DNA from: G039954875 sp039954875
GTDB lineage: Bacteria; Bacteroidota; Bacteroidia; Flavobacteriales; Blattabacteriaceae
Length of the DNA stretch: 64,000 nt
NCBI GenBank assembly: GCA_039954875.1
Contig: CP157202.1
Coordinates: 310,001-374,000 of the forward strand
Direction: 5' to 3'
In this document: in pieces, positions 28,074 through 37,279 of the stretch
Layout: every line of letters begins with the position of its first letter
How positions within the stretch are numbered: position 1 is the stretch's first letter
Made by a program: the position numbers and the translations under genes
Notes under the pieces: model-generated
Seen by the model: the letters and a program-made list of their open reading frames with translations, nothing else
Database searches by the model: none
Told to the model about the DNA's origin: nothing

Positions 28074-28787
28074 CTAACGACTTTTTATCCATTGCATTAG
28101 AGCCTCATAATTGAATTTATTCAATCCATGCCCAGCTTCGTATTCCTTATAAAGGTATGGGATTTTGTAATGATCGAGTACGATGGGTCCTTGTCTAGCC
28201 CATGTTATTGGAATGATTAAATCTTCTTTTCCATGAGAAATAAAAAAATCTAGCTGTGTATGGTCGTTCCCCCTATCTTCTTTAGGCAAGAGATCCTTGT
28301 GAGGAAATCCGCTCAAGGCGATTACCTTACTAACTTTTTCAGGATGATGTAGTGCGATGGCATAGCTCAAAATAGCACCTTGGCTAAAGCCACAGAGCCA
28401 TACATGATCCTTATCCAGTTTATAATGCACTACGGCTTCATTGATAAAAGACGTGATCTTTTTACGCGCTTGGATAGCCTGTGGGAGGTCTGCCGCGGGT
28501 TTTTCTCCTGAAAAATCTATTGCATACCATGCAAATCCTCCAAAGGCTAGAGGATGCAAGGCCTGTAGGCTGACGACGAAAAAATTTGCTGGTAGCTCTT
28601 TTGCTAAGAAAAAAAGATCCTTTTCGTCAGCCCCATAGCCATGAATGATCAAAAACATGGGCGGCTTTGCTATGGCCGTTAAAGGTGGCCTGATCAGGTG
28701 TTTGATAGATAGTGTCTCCAAAAGCATCATGAGCATCGGTTGGGTCTTCAGCTGGGGCCAAGGAAACTTTTGTCCTTGGAAGATCAC
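28074..28787 (-). CDS. Alpha/beta hydrolase, phospholipase/carboxylesterase family
   Basis: 237 residues from the first ATG. The conserved part starts near residue 28, so one of the ATGs at 28736-28727 could be the true start. Key elements are the oxyanion strand FLIIHGYGADEKDL, the nucleophile elbow GFSQG, an acid in KEDLIIP, and the catalytic His in EAGHGLN. Relatives hydrolyse small esters or lysophospholipids and are cytoplasmic; no signal peptide is seen. It lies 29 bases downstream of the TIGR02757 gene on the same strand and probably shares its transcript. The substrate is unknown. Confidence 0.85.
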   Translation of the reverse strand: MIFQGQKFPWPQLKTQPMLMMLLETLSIKHLIRPPLTAIAKPPMFLIIHGYGADEKDLFFLAKELPANFFVVSLQALHPLAFGGFAWYAIDFSGEKPAADLPQAIQARKKITSFINEAVVHYKLDKDHVWLCGFSQGAILSYAIALHHPEKVSKVIALSGFPHKDLLPKEDRGNDHTQLDFFISHGKEDLIIPITWARQGPIVLDHYKIPYLYKEYEAGHGLNKFNYEALMQWIKSR

Positions 28788-28816
28788 AAATGCGAAACTA
28801 TGAAAAATGTTACAGA

Positions 28817-29575
28817 TTAAAAATTCTCGAATATTCCAAGCCCAAATAGTGCAAAATCATACTTCACGGGATCTTTTTGGTCAAATGATCTGAGGTTTTG
28901 ATCCAGTGCCATCACAGCCTTGATATCGTTTTGTTTTCTTGAGAGTAATCCTAGCCTCCTAGCCACTCGTCCCGAATGTATGTCGAGAGGGCAAGAGAGC
29001 TTTGAGGGCGGGATATTCCTCCACAAGCCTAGGTCTACTCCGGCACGGTCTTTTCGTACCATCCAACGCAGAAACATATGCAGGCGTTTGGAGGCGGAGC
29101 CCTTCTCAGGATTGGGGACGTGCTTCTCGGTACGCTTTTCGTAGGGAATGGAGAAAAAAATTTTACGAAAACGCATGATGGCATCTCGTGGGCTGGCCTC
29201 TTCAGGAGTAATCGTAAAGAGGTCTTCTAACCCACCGTGCTTTTGATAGATGTGTTGCAGCGAAGTCAGAACGTGTACCGTATCTGTAAATTGAAAGGTG
29301 CGGTGTTTGAAATCTCTCAAAGGCTTGAGGTCCTTGGGTTTGTGATGCAAAATAAATTCATGAGGACTGTCATCCATTAAGGTCATCCACTTCCGGGCAT
29401 TTCGGATGATCATCTCGCGCTTGCCCCAAGCTATGAGTGCTGTCAAAAAACCGACAATTTCGATGTCTTCTTTTTTGGAAAAAAGATGTGGGATCTGTAT
29501 TGGATCCGATTCGATGAAATCTGGCTGGTTGTATTGTGATACTTTTTTTTCTAGAAAAGTTTTAAGTTGGCTCAT
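28817..29575 (-). CDS. TIGR02757 (DUF2400) family protein
   Basis: 252 residues, the usual length of this family, found widely in Bacteroidetes and thermophiles. Typical features are the N-terminal DPIQIPHLFSKKEDIEIVGF and LTALIAWGKR, the central FQFTDTVHVLTSLQHIY, then KRLHMFLRWMVRKD, a PLDIHSGRVARRLGL motif and the ending DPVKYDFALFGLGI. The PxDxHxxRVARxLGL block resembles a helix-hairpin-helix DNA-repair region, so a role with nucleic acid is possible, but no activity is established. It is the first gene of a three-gene reverse-strand run (esterase, TPR-like protein). Confidence 0.92.
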   Translation of the reverse strand: MSQLKTFLEKKVSQYNQPDFIESDPIQIPHLFSKKEDIEIVGFLTALIAWGKREMIIRNARKWMTLMDDSPHEFILHHKPKDLKPLRDFKHRTFQFTDTVHVLTSLQHIYQKHGGLEDLFTITPEEASPRDAIMRFRKIFFSIPYEKRTEKHVPNPEKGSASKRLHMFLRWMVRKDRAGVDLGLWRNIPPSKLSCPLDIHSGRVARRLGLLSRKQNDIKAVMALDQNLRSFDQKDPVKYDFALFGLGIFENF

Positions 29576-29781
29576 GGTATCGGTCCGTGTTTTTTTTATT
29601 GGCCGCGGGCAAACTTACTTTATATTTGATATTATGGCTGTGCTATACATCTTCTAATAGCATGAGGGGATTCTCTTTTTTGTTTTTTTTTAGAAAGCGG
29701 TTGAGGAGTGGTTTGGTTAGGCTACTGGGGTTTTGGAAACTTTTGAGATGAATGATGATCTACAGGCTGATTCCCCATCTA

Positions 29782-29817
29782 ATAAGCGATCAATTTACGC
29801 AGAAATTGATCGCTTAT
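29782..29817 (-). terminator. Perfect 15-bp hairpin downstream of the orphan membrane-protein gene
   Basis: ATAAGCGATCAATTT pairs without mismatch with AAATTGATCGCTTAT across a six-base loop. It begins 14 bases after the stop of the reverse-strand gene. There is no U-run on either side, so it may be an RNA-stability element or Rho-assisted terminator rather than a classical one. Confidence 0.55.
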
Positions 29818-29830
29818 CCTTATTTGTATA

Positions 29831-31462
29831 TCATACGGATGAGCTTGGAGACCATTGATTTTCGATCTTTTTCTTTTCTTTTTCAAATATTTTTTTCGTC
29901 TTTTTGAATTCTTCTTCTATTTCTTTCTGGAGTTCTTGGATTTTTAGCTTTTCCTCTTCGAGTTGTCCTATGACCCGTAGATCCCACTGCTTTTGACATA
30001 TATCTTTGTATATATGTTGGGCTCTTTCTCTTATTTCTTTCTTTAGTGTTGCGTCAGTCATCTCCCAACCTTGTCGAAGATCTTGTGTTTTCTTCCTAAG
30101 TTTTATGTAGTATGAGGCTTCTCGAGCATTCAGGATGTACCATCGGCGTTGGGCATCTTTTTTTTTGAGTTGGTCATGATACATCATTTCCAGGAGGAGA
30201 TACTTTCGTTCTCTCCACATCTGGGCACCTGCTACCAAGCCTATCAGTATCATATAGCTGCCCGAATCTTCATAAGGATGAATTTCGAAGTCTCCCATAG
30301 TGACGAAGCAGACGGTCATGATAAACAAGGATATGTACAGGCGCCAAAACCATACGCAAGAGGCTAGCCAGTATAGAAGGGGTATGACAAACGTAGTACA
30401 GGCCAAGAGCTTGGAAACTTGATGTGCCAGTTGCATGTCATATGAAAACCACCCTTTTTGTAAGAGCGTAGTATAGATGAGATCTGGTAGATGAGGTTGT
30501 ACCACAAACCACATAAACAAGGCGATCCCCGACAGAATCCAGTCACGCCAAAAGCTGAACTGTTTTGACCGGATCATGTGCCTGACGTCTTGCCGGTGTG
30601 TCCGTATGTACAAGCTACCGCGTACCCTGCAGAGTATGTGGGTGAGTAGGAAGGCCATAGGGACTATAAAGCAGTAAGCCTGTTCCAATTTAGTGATCCC
30701 AAAGTTTACGGTCACCATGCTGATGAGCTTGAAGCTAAACATTGTCAAGGGCCAGGCGATGAAGATATGTAGCCAGTTATTGTCGCTGTTAAAAAACCAT
30801 ATCCCAATCCACAGTATAGCTCCGGAAAAAATACCGAAAAAGTAGACTAGGTTTTGAACATTCCCAAACCACCCACTGTGGATGAAGTAGAAGTCCGCTG
30901 TCTGGGGGAAAAGTAGGTAGATATGATTGAATGAGATGGAGAGCAGTATTAGCGCTACATTACTATAGTCGCCCCACTGCCAAGGCCTTGTCTCGAGATG
31001 GCCTTTGTATGCCTGCTTTTGCCAACAGTCTCTGTACTTCCATAAGGGATAAAATCCCAAAGCTGCTATGGGAAGCATATAGAGCTGCTGATACTCCTGT
31101 AGGATCCCAGTGCTCCAACCTAGCGAACATAAAGTCATCCACCAATAATTCAGGCTGAGTACACCGATGCATGGACTATAACGCCGCTTGCAGAGAAAAA
31201 AACAATAGGTCGACAGGATAGCCAGTAGTAGCCAATAAGTGAGATAAATAACAAATTCCTGTAGGTCTGAATAGTAACCCGCTTGAAAGAAAAAAAATGT
31301 TTTCTCTTTTGGGGTCAGCTTGCTGAGATAGTAAAACGGAACGAATACCAATAATGCCAATGTAGCATACAATTCTACTCGTTGTAGAGGGGTTTTGTGT
31401 TTTTTACATAGCCAGCTCCAAAAATATTTGAAGCCGGCTTTTTGAATAAGTCTGCTTTTCAT
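29831..31462 (-). CDS. Unrecognised polytopic membrane protein with C-terminal coiled coil
   Basis: 543 residues and no family that I recognise. The first about 420 residues contain ten or so hydrophobic helices, unusually rich in Trp, Tyr and Phe (for example FVIYLTYWLLLAILSTYCFF, LHIFIAWPLTMFSFKLISM, FVIPLLYWLASCVWFWRLY). No catalytic, transport or cofactor motif stands out. The last about 115 residues are highly charged and form a long predicted coiled coil (KLKIQELQKEIEEEFKKTKK region), presumably cytoplasmic. A perfect hairpin follows the stop. A 63-codon frame lies 11 bases upstream on the same strand. The frame is completely intact in a genome that is shedding genes, which implies it is useful. 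A sensor, transporter or host-interaction protein are all possible. Confidence 0.75.
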   Translation of the reverse strand: MKSRLIQKAGFKYFWSWLCKKHKTPLQRVELYATLALLVFVPFYYLSKLTPKEKTFFFFQAGYYSDLQEFVIYLTYWLLLAILSTYCFFLCKRRYSPCIGVLSLNYWWMTLCSLGWSTGILQEYQQLYMLPIAALGFYPLWKYRDCWQKQAYKGHLETRPWQWGDYSNVALILLSISFNHIYLLFPQTADFYFIHSGWFGNVQNLVYFFGIFSGAILWIGIWFFNSDNNWLHIFIAWPLTMFSFKLISMVTVNFGITKLEQAYCFIVPMAFLLTHILCRVRGSLYIRTHRQDVRHMIRSKQFSFWRDWILSGIALFMWFVVQPHLPDLIYTTLLQKGWFSYDMQLAHQVSKLLACTTFVIPLLYWLASCVWFWRLYISLFIMTVCFVTMGDFEIHPYEDSGSYMILIGLVAGAQMWRERKYLLLEMMYHDQLKKKDAQRRWYILNAREASYYIKLRKKTQDLRQGWEMTDATLKKEIRERAQHIYKDICQKQWDLRVIGQLEEEKLKIQELQKEIEEEFKKTKKIFEKEKKKIENQWSPSSSV

Positions 31463-31473
31463 AATGAGTTCAT

Positions 31474-31665
31474 TTATATAACCATATGTTGGTACGAACT
31501 CTCCATTAGGTAGGATCTTATCTTATAAGTTAAAAAAGTCCATGAGGTTTCTTTCATATTACTCCAATCCCGTCCCCTTCGATTACTTTTAGCTTGTTTA
31601 GGGTTGAGTTGTATTTCCAAAAACATTTCCCCCATAGAAATACCATTGAGTGACTTTGTTTTCAT
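31474..31665 (-). CDS. Hypothetical 63-residue protein, doubtful
   Basis: An ATG-to-stop frame just upstream of the orphan membrane protein. It is basic (NPKQAKSNRRGRDWSN), has no membrane segment and resembles nothing I know. It may be a small co-transcribed gene, a leader peptide or chance. The 11-base spacing to the next gene is the only contextual support. Confidence 0.3.
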   Translation of the reverse strand: MKTKSLNGISMGEMFLEIQLNPKQAKSNRRGRDWSNMKETSWTFLTYKIRSYLMESSYQHMVI

Positions 31666-31679
31666 TATCTTAGCTTTTA

Positions 31680-32099
31680 TTTAATTTAAAAACACATAAA
31701 GCATAACTTTATAGAAAAAGGCTTTCCCTGTAGCATTCCTTGGATGAATATGGTTTGATTTCTGGTTGGTCATTTTTTAAAGATTAAACAGCATGTAAAC
31801 AATTGGGTCCCTCAATCCGAATCGACATATGGCTTTTGTGTTAAAATTAAATTTTATTTTTCAATGCAAACATATAAAAGAAACTTTTAAAATGCAAAAG
31901 TTAGTAGACGAAAGTTTAATGACTGTTCAATGATGTGGTTCCAATCTGATTTTTTTTTGAGAAGTCATCAATTTTGAGACATGCAGCCTAGAGGGATGGA
32001 AAAAAATAAGAGGTCGATAGGAAAGTTAGTAATTGGAGCAGAAGGATAAAAATCCTTATTTTAAGAGGGAACAGCTCTATCATAAAAACGTACTTTCGT
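31680..32099. other. AT-rich gap between the orphan membrane-protein locus and lolD
   Basis: About 420 bases without a convincing frame on either strand. Short runs of A and T and no hairpin with a T-tail were noticed. It lies upstream of the 63-codon frame and should hold that transcript's promoter, but no clear TTTG...TAnnTTTG pair was found. Confidence 0.4.
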
Positions 32100-32777
32100 T
32101 TATAGAGATGAGAAGACTAATACACCGTCCCTTATTTCCAGTTTTTTGTCGGTTATATCGGCCAATTCGGTGTTATGGGTGATGATGACAAATGTTTGCC
32201 GAAAGAGTGCCCTAAGAGAGAAAAAGAGTTCATGCAATTCTTTGGCATTGTCCGAATCTAGATTTCCCGAAGGTTCATCAGCAAAGATTATCTTGGGTTC
32301 ATTGATGAGGGCTCGAGCTATGGCCACACGTTGCTGTTCTCCACCAGAAAGTGTGGCAGGTTTGTGCCCAATTCGGTGAGACAATTTTAGATGGTTGAGT
32401 AGTTCTTGAGCTTTTTTTTTTACCGTTTTTGTATCCCGTCGCGCAATGAAGCCTGGCAGACAAACATTTTCCAATGCAGTGAATTCCGGGAGCAAATGAT
32501 GAAACTGAAAGATGAAGCCGATGTGTTTGTTGCGGAAAGAGGATAAGCTTTTACCCGTCAGATGGCTGATCTCTATCCCATTAATCTCAATACGGGTGGT
32601 GATGCCTTGCTGCAGCGTGGGTTTTTCCAAAGTGCCCAAGATCTGTAGCAGTGTACTCTTCCCCACACCGGAGGCTCCTATGATCGATACGATTGCTCCC
32701 CGATCTACTGAGATGTCAAGGCCTTTCAACACCTGTATTTTTCCAAAAGATTTGTAAATGCCTTGTGCCCGAATCAT
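32100..32777 (-). CDS. lolD: ABC transporter ATP-binding protein, LolD-like
   Basis: 225 residues, a single nucleotide-binding domain. Walker A is GASGVGKST (residues 34-42), the Q-loop is IFQFHHLLPEFTALENV, the signature is LSGGEQQRVAIARAL, Walker B with the catalytic Glu is IIFADEPSGNLD, and the switch His is in ITHNTELA. The PEFTALENV and EPSGNLD wording is typical of LolD/MacB-type ATPases, which drive release of lipoproteins from the inner membrane to LolA. The permease partner (LolC/E) is not adjacent, as is usual in Bacteroidetes, so the exact function rests on family resemblance. It is divergent from sucC, and the two share a 120-base intergenic region. Confidence 0.85.
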   Translation of the reverse strand: MIRAQGIYKSFGKIQVLKGLDISVDRGAIVSIIGASGVGKSTLLQILGTLEKPTLQQGITTRIEINGIEISHLTGKSLSSFRNKHIGFIFQFHHLLPEFTALENVCLPGFIARRDTKTVKKKAQELLNHLKLSHRIGHKPATLSGGEQQRVAIARALINEPKIIFADEPSGNLDSDNAKELHELFFSLRALFRQTFVIITHNTELADITDKKLEIRDGVLVFSSL

Positions 32778-32844
32778 AGGATATGGGTAAAAAATACCGT
32801 TGCGAATTTAAAAGATAAAAACCAGATAAGTGTCAGGACTTTGG

Positions 32845-32875
32845 TTGACGATAAATAGATTTTTTTTTACATTTG
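32845..32875 (+). promoter_or_regulatory. Promoter of sucC
   Basis: TTG, a 20-base spacer and TACATTTG fit the Bacteroidetes primary-sigma promoter (TTTG-N19/20-TAnnTTTG). Initiation near 32882 would give a leader of about 16 bases before the ATG at 32898. Confidence 0.6.
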
Positions 32876-32897
32876 TCCACATAGAAAAATCCTATTG

Positions 32898-34091
32898 ATG
32901 AATTTGCACGAATATCAAGGTAAGGAAATATTACAATCCTTTGGCGTAAAAGTTCCGCAAGGTATAGTGGCTACTGATCCAGAAGAGGCTGTAGTAGCCG
33001 CCCAAAAGCTTTCTGAAGAAACGGGAACTCATCTCTGGGTAGTCAAGGCTCAGGTCCACGCAGGTGGACGTGGCAAAGGTGGTGGGGTAAAGGTGGTCAA
33101 GACTTTGAAAGAAGTCCGCGAGAAATCCTCACAGATACTGGGCATGAAACTGGTGACACCTCAGACCCTTAAAGAAGGCAAACGCGTCCATCAGGTGATG
33201 ATCGTTGAAGATGTATACTATCCTGGAGCATCTGAACCGAAGGAGTATTATGTATCGGTTTTGCTCCATCGTGCTACAGGCAAGAATATGATCGTGTATT
33301 CTACCGAAGGGGGTATGGACATTGAGCAGGTAGCTGAGGTTACACCAGAGAAAATATTTACCGAGGAAATAGATCCAGCATTGGGTATCCAAGCTTTTCA
33401 GGCCCGGAAGATCGCTTTCAATTTGGGTTTGAGTGGTTATGCATTCAAAGATTTTACAAAATTTGTCACGGCTCTTTATCGAGCTTATGTAGGCTGTAAT
33501 GCCTCACTTTTTGAGATCAATCCGGTACTCAAGACTTCCGATGATCAGATTTTGGCTGTAGATGCTAAAGTGGTGCTCGACGACAATGCGCTGTTTCGTC
33601 ATGCCTATTATGCGGATCTACGCGACCAGAGAGAGGAGGACCCTATCGAGGTGGAAGCTTCTGAAGCGGGTTTGAACTTTGTCAAGCTTGATGGTAATGT
33701 GGCCTGTATGGTCAATGGGGCAGGTTTGGCTATGGCTACGATGGACATGATCAAGCTCTCTGGGGGTAATCCGGCTAACTTCCTTGACGTAGGGGGTACG
33801 GCCGATGCTCAACGCGTAGAGGCGGCTTTCCGTATCATCTTGAAAGATCCGGCGGTCAAAGCTATTTTAGTGAATATTTTTGGAGGTATCGTCCGTTGCG
33901 ATAGAGTCGCTCAAGGGATTATCGATGCGTATAGAAACCTAGTAGATGAAATCCATGTACCCATTGTTGTACGCTTACAAGGTACCAATGCCGAAGTGGC
34001 GAAAAAGATGATTGATGAGAGTGGCTTATGCGTCTATCAGGTCACCACGCTAAAGGATAGTGCCGAAAAGGTCAAGTACGTATTGGCTTGA
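32898..34091 (+). CDS. sucC: Succinyl-CoA synthetase beta subunit
   Basis: Forms succinate and a nucleoside triphosphate from succinyl-CoA in the TCA cycle. 397 residues from the ATG giving MNLHEYQGKEIL, the family N-terminus; the frame could begin one TTG codon earlier but the ATG is clearly better. An ATP-grasp domain is present (VVKAQVHAGGRGKGGGVKV, and the magnesium site FEINP), followed by the CoA-ligase-like C-terminal half with NGAGLAMATMDMIKLSGGNP, ANFLDVGG and NIFGGIVRCD. The alpha subunit (sucD) is not in the window, as expected for Bacteroidetes where the two are often unlinked. It converges on hisS with a 31-base gap. Confidence 0.97.
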   Translation: MNLHEYQGKEILQSFGVKVPQGIVATDPEEAVVAAQKLSEETGTHLWVVKAQVHAGGRGKGGGVKVVKTLKEVREKSSQILGMKLVTPQTLKEGKRVHQVMIVEDVYYPGASEPKEYYVSVLLHRATGKNMIVYSTEGGMDIEQVAEVTPEKIFTEEIDPALGIQAFQARKIAFNLGLSGYAFKDFTKFVTALYRAYVGCNASLFEINPVLKTSDDQILAVDAKVVLDDNALFRHAYYADLRDQREEDPIEVEASEAGLNFVKLDGNVACMVNGAGLAMATMDMIKLSGGNPANFLDVGGTADAQRVEAAFRIILKDPAVKAILVNIFGGIVRCDRVAQGIIDAYRNLVDEIHVPIVVRLQGTNAEVAKKMIDESGLCVYQVTTLKDSAEKVKYVLA

Positions 34092-34122
34092 TTATTACAA
34101 AAGAATCTATGTGGAGTGCTTG

Positions 34123-35559
34123 TCAGACATCCTTGATGTTTTTCAAATCCCTTAGTTGGGCGATGAATGCTTCGATATTATCGTATTCGTTTTCGGAGCC
34201 CATCTTCAAATCTTTAATCTTGACCTTGTTTGTTTTGATCTCATTCTTTCCGACGCTTGCTACGAAAGGTATGTTTCTCTTGTCAGCGTATTGAAATTGC
34301 TTTTTAACCTTGATCGCTTCGGGATACAATTCGGCTGAGACCGACTGTGCCCTCAATGCGTTGAGGAACTTATAGGCATGCAGGGCCTCTTGATCGCCAA
34401 AGTTGATAAATAATACTTGAGGAGCCGTCGCTCTCCCCTCAGGAAATAGTGCTAAGGCCTCTATGGCTAAATAGATCCTATCCAGTCCAAAAGAAATCCC
34501 TACACCTGAAATATTTTTCAGGCTAAATATCTCTGTGAGATTGTCGTAGCGTCCGCCCCCACCGACAGAGTTTGAGATGCCCCTTTGAGGTAGAACCTCA
34601 AAGATCGTTCCGGTGTAATAATTCAATCCGCGGGCTAAGGTGATGTTCAATTGCAATCGTTCACACGATGACGAGAGTGCTTGCCAATTGCGATAGATAA
34701 AGGTGAGGTTTTCGAGGCCTTTTATACCTCTTTCCGAAGAAGAGAGTAGGGTGCCGAGCTGGTCCAATTTTTCTTCGAAACTGCCTTCTAGCATTAATAA
34801 AAGCATAGCTTTTTCCCAGGCCGATACAGTGATACCTTTCTGATACATCTCTTCCTTGACCTTTTCTGGTCCGATCTTTTCCCATTTGTCTAGGGCTACA
34901 GTGAAGTCTGTCCAATGGTCTTGGATTCCAGCGACTTCGGCCAATCCGGCGAGGACCTCCCGATGATTGATATGAATGGTCACAGGTAAACGTAACTCAG
35001 TAAAAATCTTGTCATAGAGTTGGATAAGTTCGACCTCTTGCCACAAAGATTTCGACCCTATCACATCGGCATCACATTGATAAAACTCTCGAAAGCGGCC
35101 TTTTTGTGGACGATCTGCTCGCCAAACAGGCTGTATCTGGTACCTTTTGAATGGGAAATGGATTTCGTTTTGATGCATTACCACATAACGGGCAAAAGGC
35201 ACCGTCAGGTCATAGCGAAGGGCTTTTTCTGATAGGCTAGGTAATATAGCTTTAGAGCTGAGGTGCTCTTCGATGAAAGTTTTTGCAGTTACTTCATCAT
35301 CCATTCCGATCAGCTTATGAAACCGAGAGGTTTGTGCTTTCAAGAAATCGCCTGAATTCAAAATTTTAAAAATTAACCTATCACCCTCCTCACCATATTT
35401 TTCGCTGAGGGTAGAGAGCATTTCAAAGGCAGGGGTTTCTATAGGATAGAAACCAAAGAGTTCAAAATTTTTTCGGATGGTTTGGATTAAGTAGTTCCGC
35501 CGAGTCACCTCTTCCGGAGAGAAGTCACGTGTCCCTTTGGGGATGGTCGGTTTGTACAT
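34123..35559 (-). CDS. hisS: Histidyl-tRNA synthetase
   Basis: Charges tRNA-His with histidine. 478 residues, the slightly long form seen in Bacteroidetes and eukaryote-like HisRS. Class II motif 1 lies around GFYPIETPAFE, motif 2 is in FKRYQIQPVWRADRPQKGRF, the histidine-specific loops are ARGLNYYTGTIFEV and GGGGRYDNL, and motif 3 is GVGISFGLDRIYLAI. A C-terminal anticodon-binding domain follows (PQVLFINFGD onward). A -7 box lies upstream (35594-35601). The identification is secure. Confidence 0.97.
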   Translation of the reverse strand: MYKPTIPKGTRDFSPEEVTRRNYLIQTIRKNFELFGFYPIETPAFEMLSTLSEKYGEEGDRLIFKILNSGDFLKAQTSRFHKLIGMDDEVTAKTFIEEHLSSKAILPSLSEKALRYDLTVPFARYVVMHQNEIHFPFKRYQIQPVWRADRPQKGRFREFYQCDADVIGSKSLWQEVELIQLYDKIFTELRLPVTIHINHREVLAGLAEVAGIQDHWTDFTVALDKWEKIGPEKVKEEMYQKGITVSAWEKAMLLLMLEGSFEEKLDQLGTLLSSSERGIKGLENLTFIYRNWQALSSSCERLQLNITLARGLNYYTGTIFEVLPQRGISNSVGGGGRYDNLTEIFSLKNISGVGISFGLDRIYLAIEALALFPEGRATAPQVLFINFGDQEALHAYKFLNALRAQSVSAELYPEAIKVKKQFQYADKRNIPFVASVGKNEIKTNKVKIKDLKMGSENEYDNIEAFIAQLRDLKNIKDV

Positions 35560-35578
35560 GCTCTTTCTTTTGCAGAGT

Positions 35579-35989
35579 TCAAAAAGGTTGCTCCAAAGAT
35601 AAATAGAGAATTTGGTTTATCTCTTCAAAGTTTATGGCCAAGGATGAAGATATTTGTACTGATAGCCATGATCCATAGAGTAACTTGTACCCAAAGCAAA
35701 CGGATCTTATAAATGTGGAATAACTGACAGAGATCCAAATGAAAAGGATGGAAGCCATCTTTGCTTTTAATTGGATACCTTTCTTTTCTCTAAAGTGAGC
35801 AATGTATGGCCCTAGTTGTTTATGCTGCATCAGCATTTCGTAGTGCTTGGGTGAACTACTACAGAAGAAATAAGCCGCTAAAAGTAAAAAAGTGTTGCGG
35901 GTAATAAGGGAAAAAAATTCCAATACGCTCACCCCTACCAATAGTAAACCCGAGCCGATCAAACTATATTTTTTAATTTTTCGGATCAA
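35579..35989 (-). pseudogene. DUF454 (YbaN-family) membrane protein, probably degraded
   Basis: The recognisable part runs from KIKKYSLIGSGLLLVGVSV through TFLLLAAYFFCSSSPKHYEML to GPYIAHFREKKGIQLKAKMA, matching small inner-membrane proteins of DUF454. There is no ATG at the family's N-terminus; the only in-frame candidate near it is a TTG. The frame runs on 65 codons upstream as unrelated sequence. The family's PLLPTTPF motif reads SLITRNTF, so the most conserved block is altered. The C-terminus also extends past the usual end. I therefore read it as a decaying gene whose frame happens still to be open; translation from TTG is possible. Function of the family is unknown. Confidence 0.55.
35594..35601 (-). 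promoter_or_regulatory. Candidate -7 element of hisS
   Basis: On the reverse strand the sequence is TATCTTTG, matching TAnnTTTG, 34 bases before the start codon. The nearest upstream TTG is about 24 bases away, a little far for the usual -33 position. Confidence 0.35.
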
Positions 35990-36224
35990 TTTAGAATATC
36001 TTTTTTGGTAAAAGTATCTAAAATTACCGTGTATCCTCCTTGAGACAGATGGGGGTTGGGTTCTTGTAGGAGTATATACCCCAAAGTGGGGGGTATCGAT
36101 AACGAAAATCAATCCTGAGCACCTTCTCTGCTGATACGAGGCTGTCTTTGAGTAAGAGACATAATAGGCCAATTCACGGTACAAGAATTTTAAGTACAGT
36201 GGTGAGGATTTTGGATAGAAATAT

Positions 36225-36590
36225 ATGTTAGCCCAATATTAGGTACAAAGTACTCATAAATATCTGGTTGATGATTTGTTCTGGAACCACAGCGTTGCAA
36301 AGGGGAGGGGTTTACCAACTATCGTTTTCTATAGCAGAGAGATGTATATATCCATACAGATCGTTTATATAGATCCAAGGCATGGATTGTTGCTCGTTTT
36401 CTAGAGGAGTGTCTAAGTTGCATCGGATGGCTTTGGTCATTTTTTAGTTCATAGGTTTGAGCCGATAATACTAAACCACCGGTACATAGATGTACCGCCC
36501 CTTCGTCGATATTTTTAAAATTATTTGCATTTTCCCAAGCTTGGCAAACCTTAGCTAAAAAGTCTTCCCTCTGCAGGGTGCTTATTCACT
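36225..36590 (-). pseudogene. TIGR01777-family epimerase (SDR) C-terminal relic
   Basis: On the reverse strand, fragments read EDFLAKVCQAWENANNFKNI, VHLCTGGLVLSAQT, MPWIYINDLYGYIHLSAIEN and CNAVVPEQIINQIF, matching the middle and C-terminal parts of the extended-SDR TIGR01777 family (normally VVxLRTGxVLS, WIHIDDL, NAVAPxPVTNxEF). The N-terminal nucleotide-binding half is absent: the sequence runs directly into a GDSL-hydrolase relic, so a deletion has probably joined the two. Function in the family is not established. Confidence 0.75.
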
Positions 36591-36639
36591 GAAAGGTTCT
36601 TGTGAAGTGGCAGTGCTATTTATTGTTGTATTTTACATT

Positions 36640-37279
36640 GAGTTATCCTTTTAATAATAAATCCAACAAGGTGGTGAAATTATAGTGATCGGTGAAAATC
36701 CTATAGGCAAGTATGTGTGACATCGTATCCTTCTTAAGATTTGATGGCCTGTCTTACTGAATAAGCTCGCGCTATATATCCACCAGTTTAAGTTGAGCGC
36801 TAGGATATTGTTGAGTAAAGGCGTCCATTGCTTGCTTCAATTTTTGGTTGAAATATCATGTCAATTGTATTGCTAAATATTGCTTTTCTGAATGTGTAAA
36901 TGCCGGTATGCACCCTATATCAAGGATATTGGCTACTATGATATTTTTGATTTGTTTTGCGGTCAGAGCGTTCAATGTGTTGTATATATCTCGGTAATGG
37001 CTTTATTGATGAGCTTTTTGGAGGCGCCTTTGGTGATGATGATTGTTAACAAATCATTTCCACCGATCATGATCAGAAATAGATCCTCTTGGCTGATATC
37101 TGGATAGTGCCTTATAAAGACTTTCAATTAAAATTGGTTGAAGAGGAAACGATAGACGACCTTTCTACTTGTTGTAGCTCTTGCGTTTGAAACGGCATAG
37201 TTTGTTCCGATTTGTTCGGAGGCATTATAAAAAAAGCATAACAATACATCAACCAGGTTTTAATGGTCATTGAAATCAT
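36640..37279 (-). pseudogene. SGNH/GDSL-type esterase relic
   Basis: A possible ATG opens MISMTIKTWLMYCYAFFIMP, a signal-like N-terminus. Frame changes follow, but the reverse strand keeps EDLFLIMIGGNDLLTII (block III GxND of SGNH hydrolases), GASKKLINKAITEIYNTLNA, KNIIVANILDIGCIPAF (the typical LPDLGxTPAF-like block) and FNQKLKQAMDAF...LKLVDIYSELI. The C-terminal block with the catalytic Asp-His is not clear. Such enzymes are secreted lipases or esterases. It adjoins the epimerase relic, which lost its N-terminus, suggesting a deletion between them. Confidence 0.7.
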
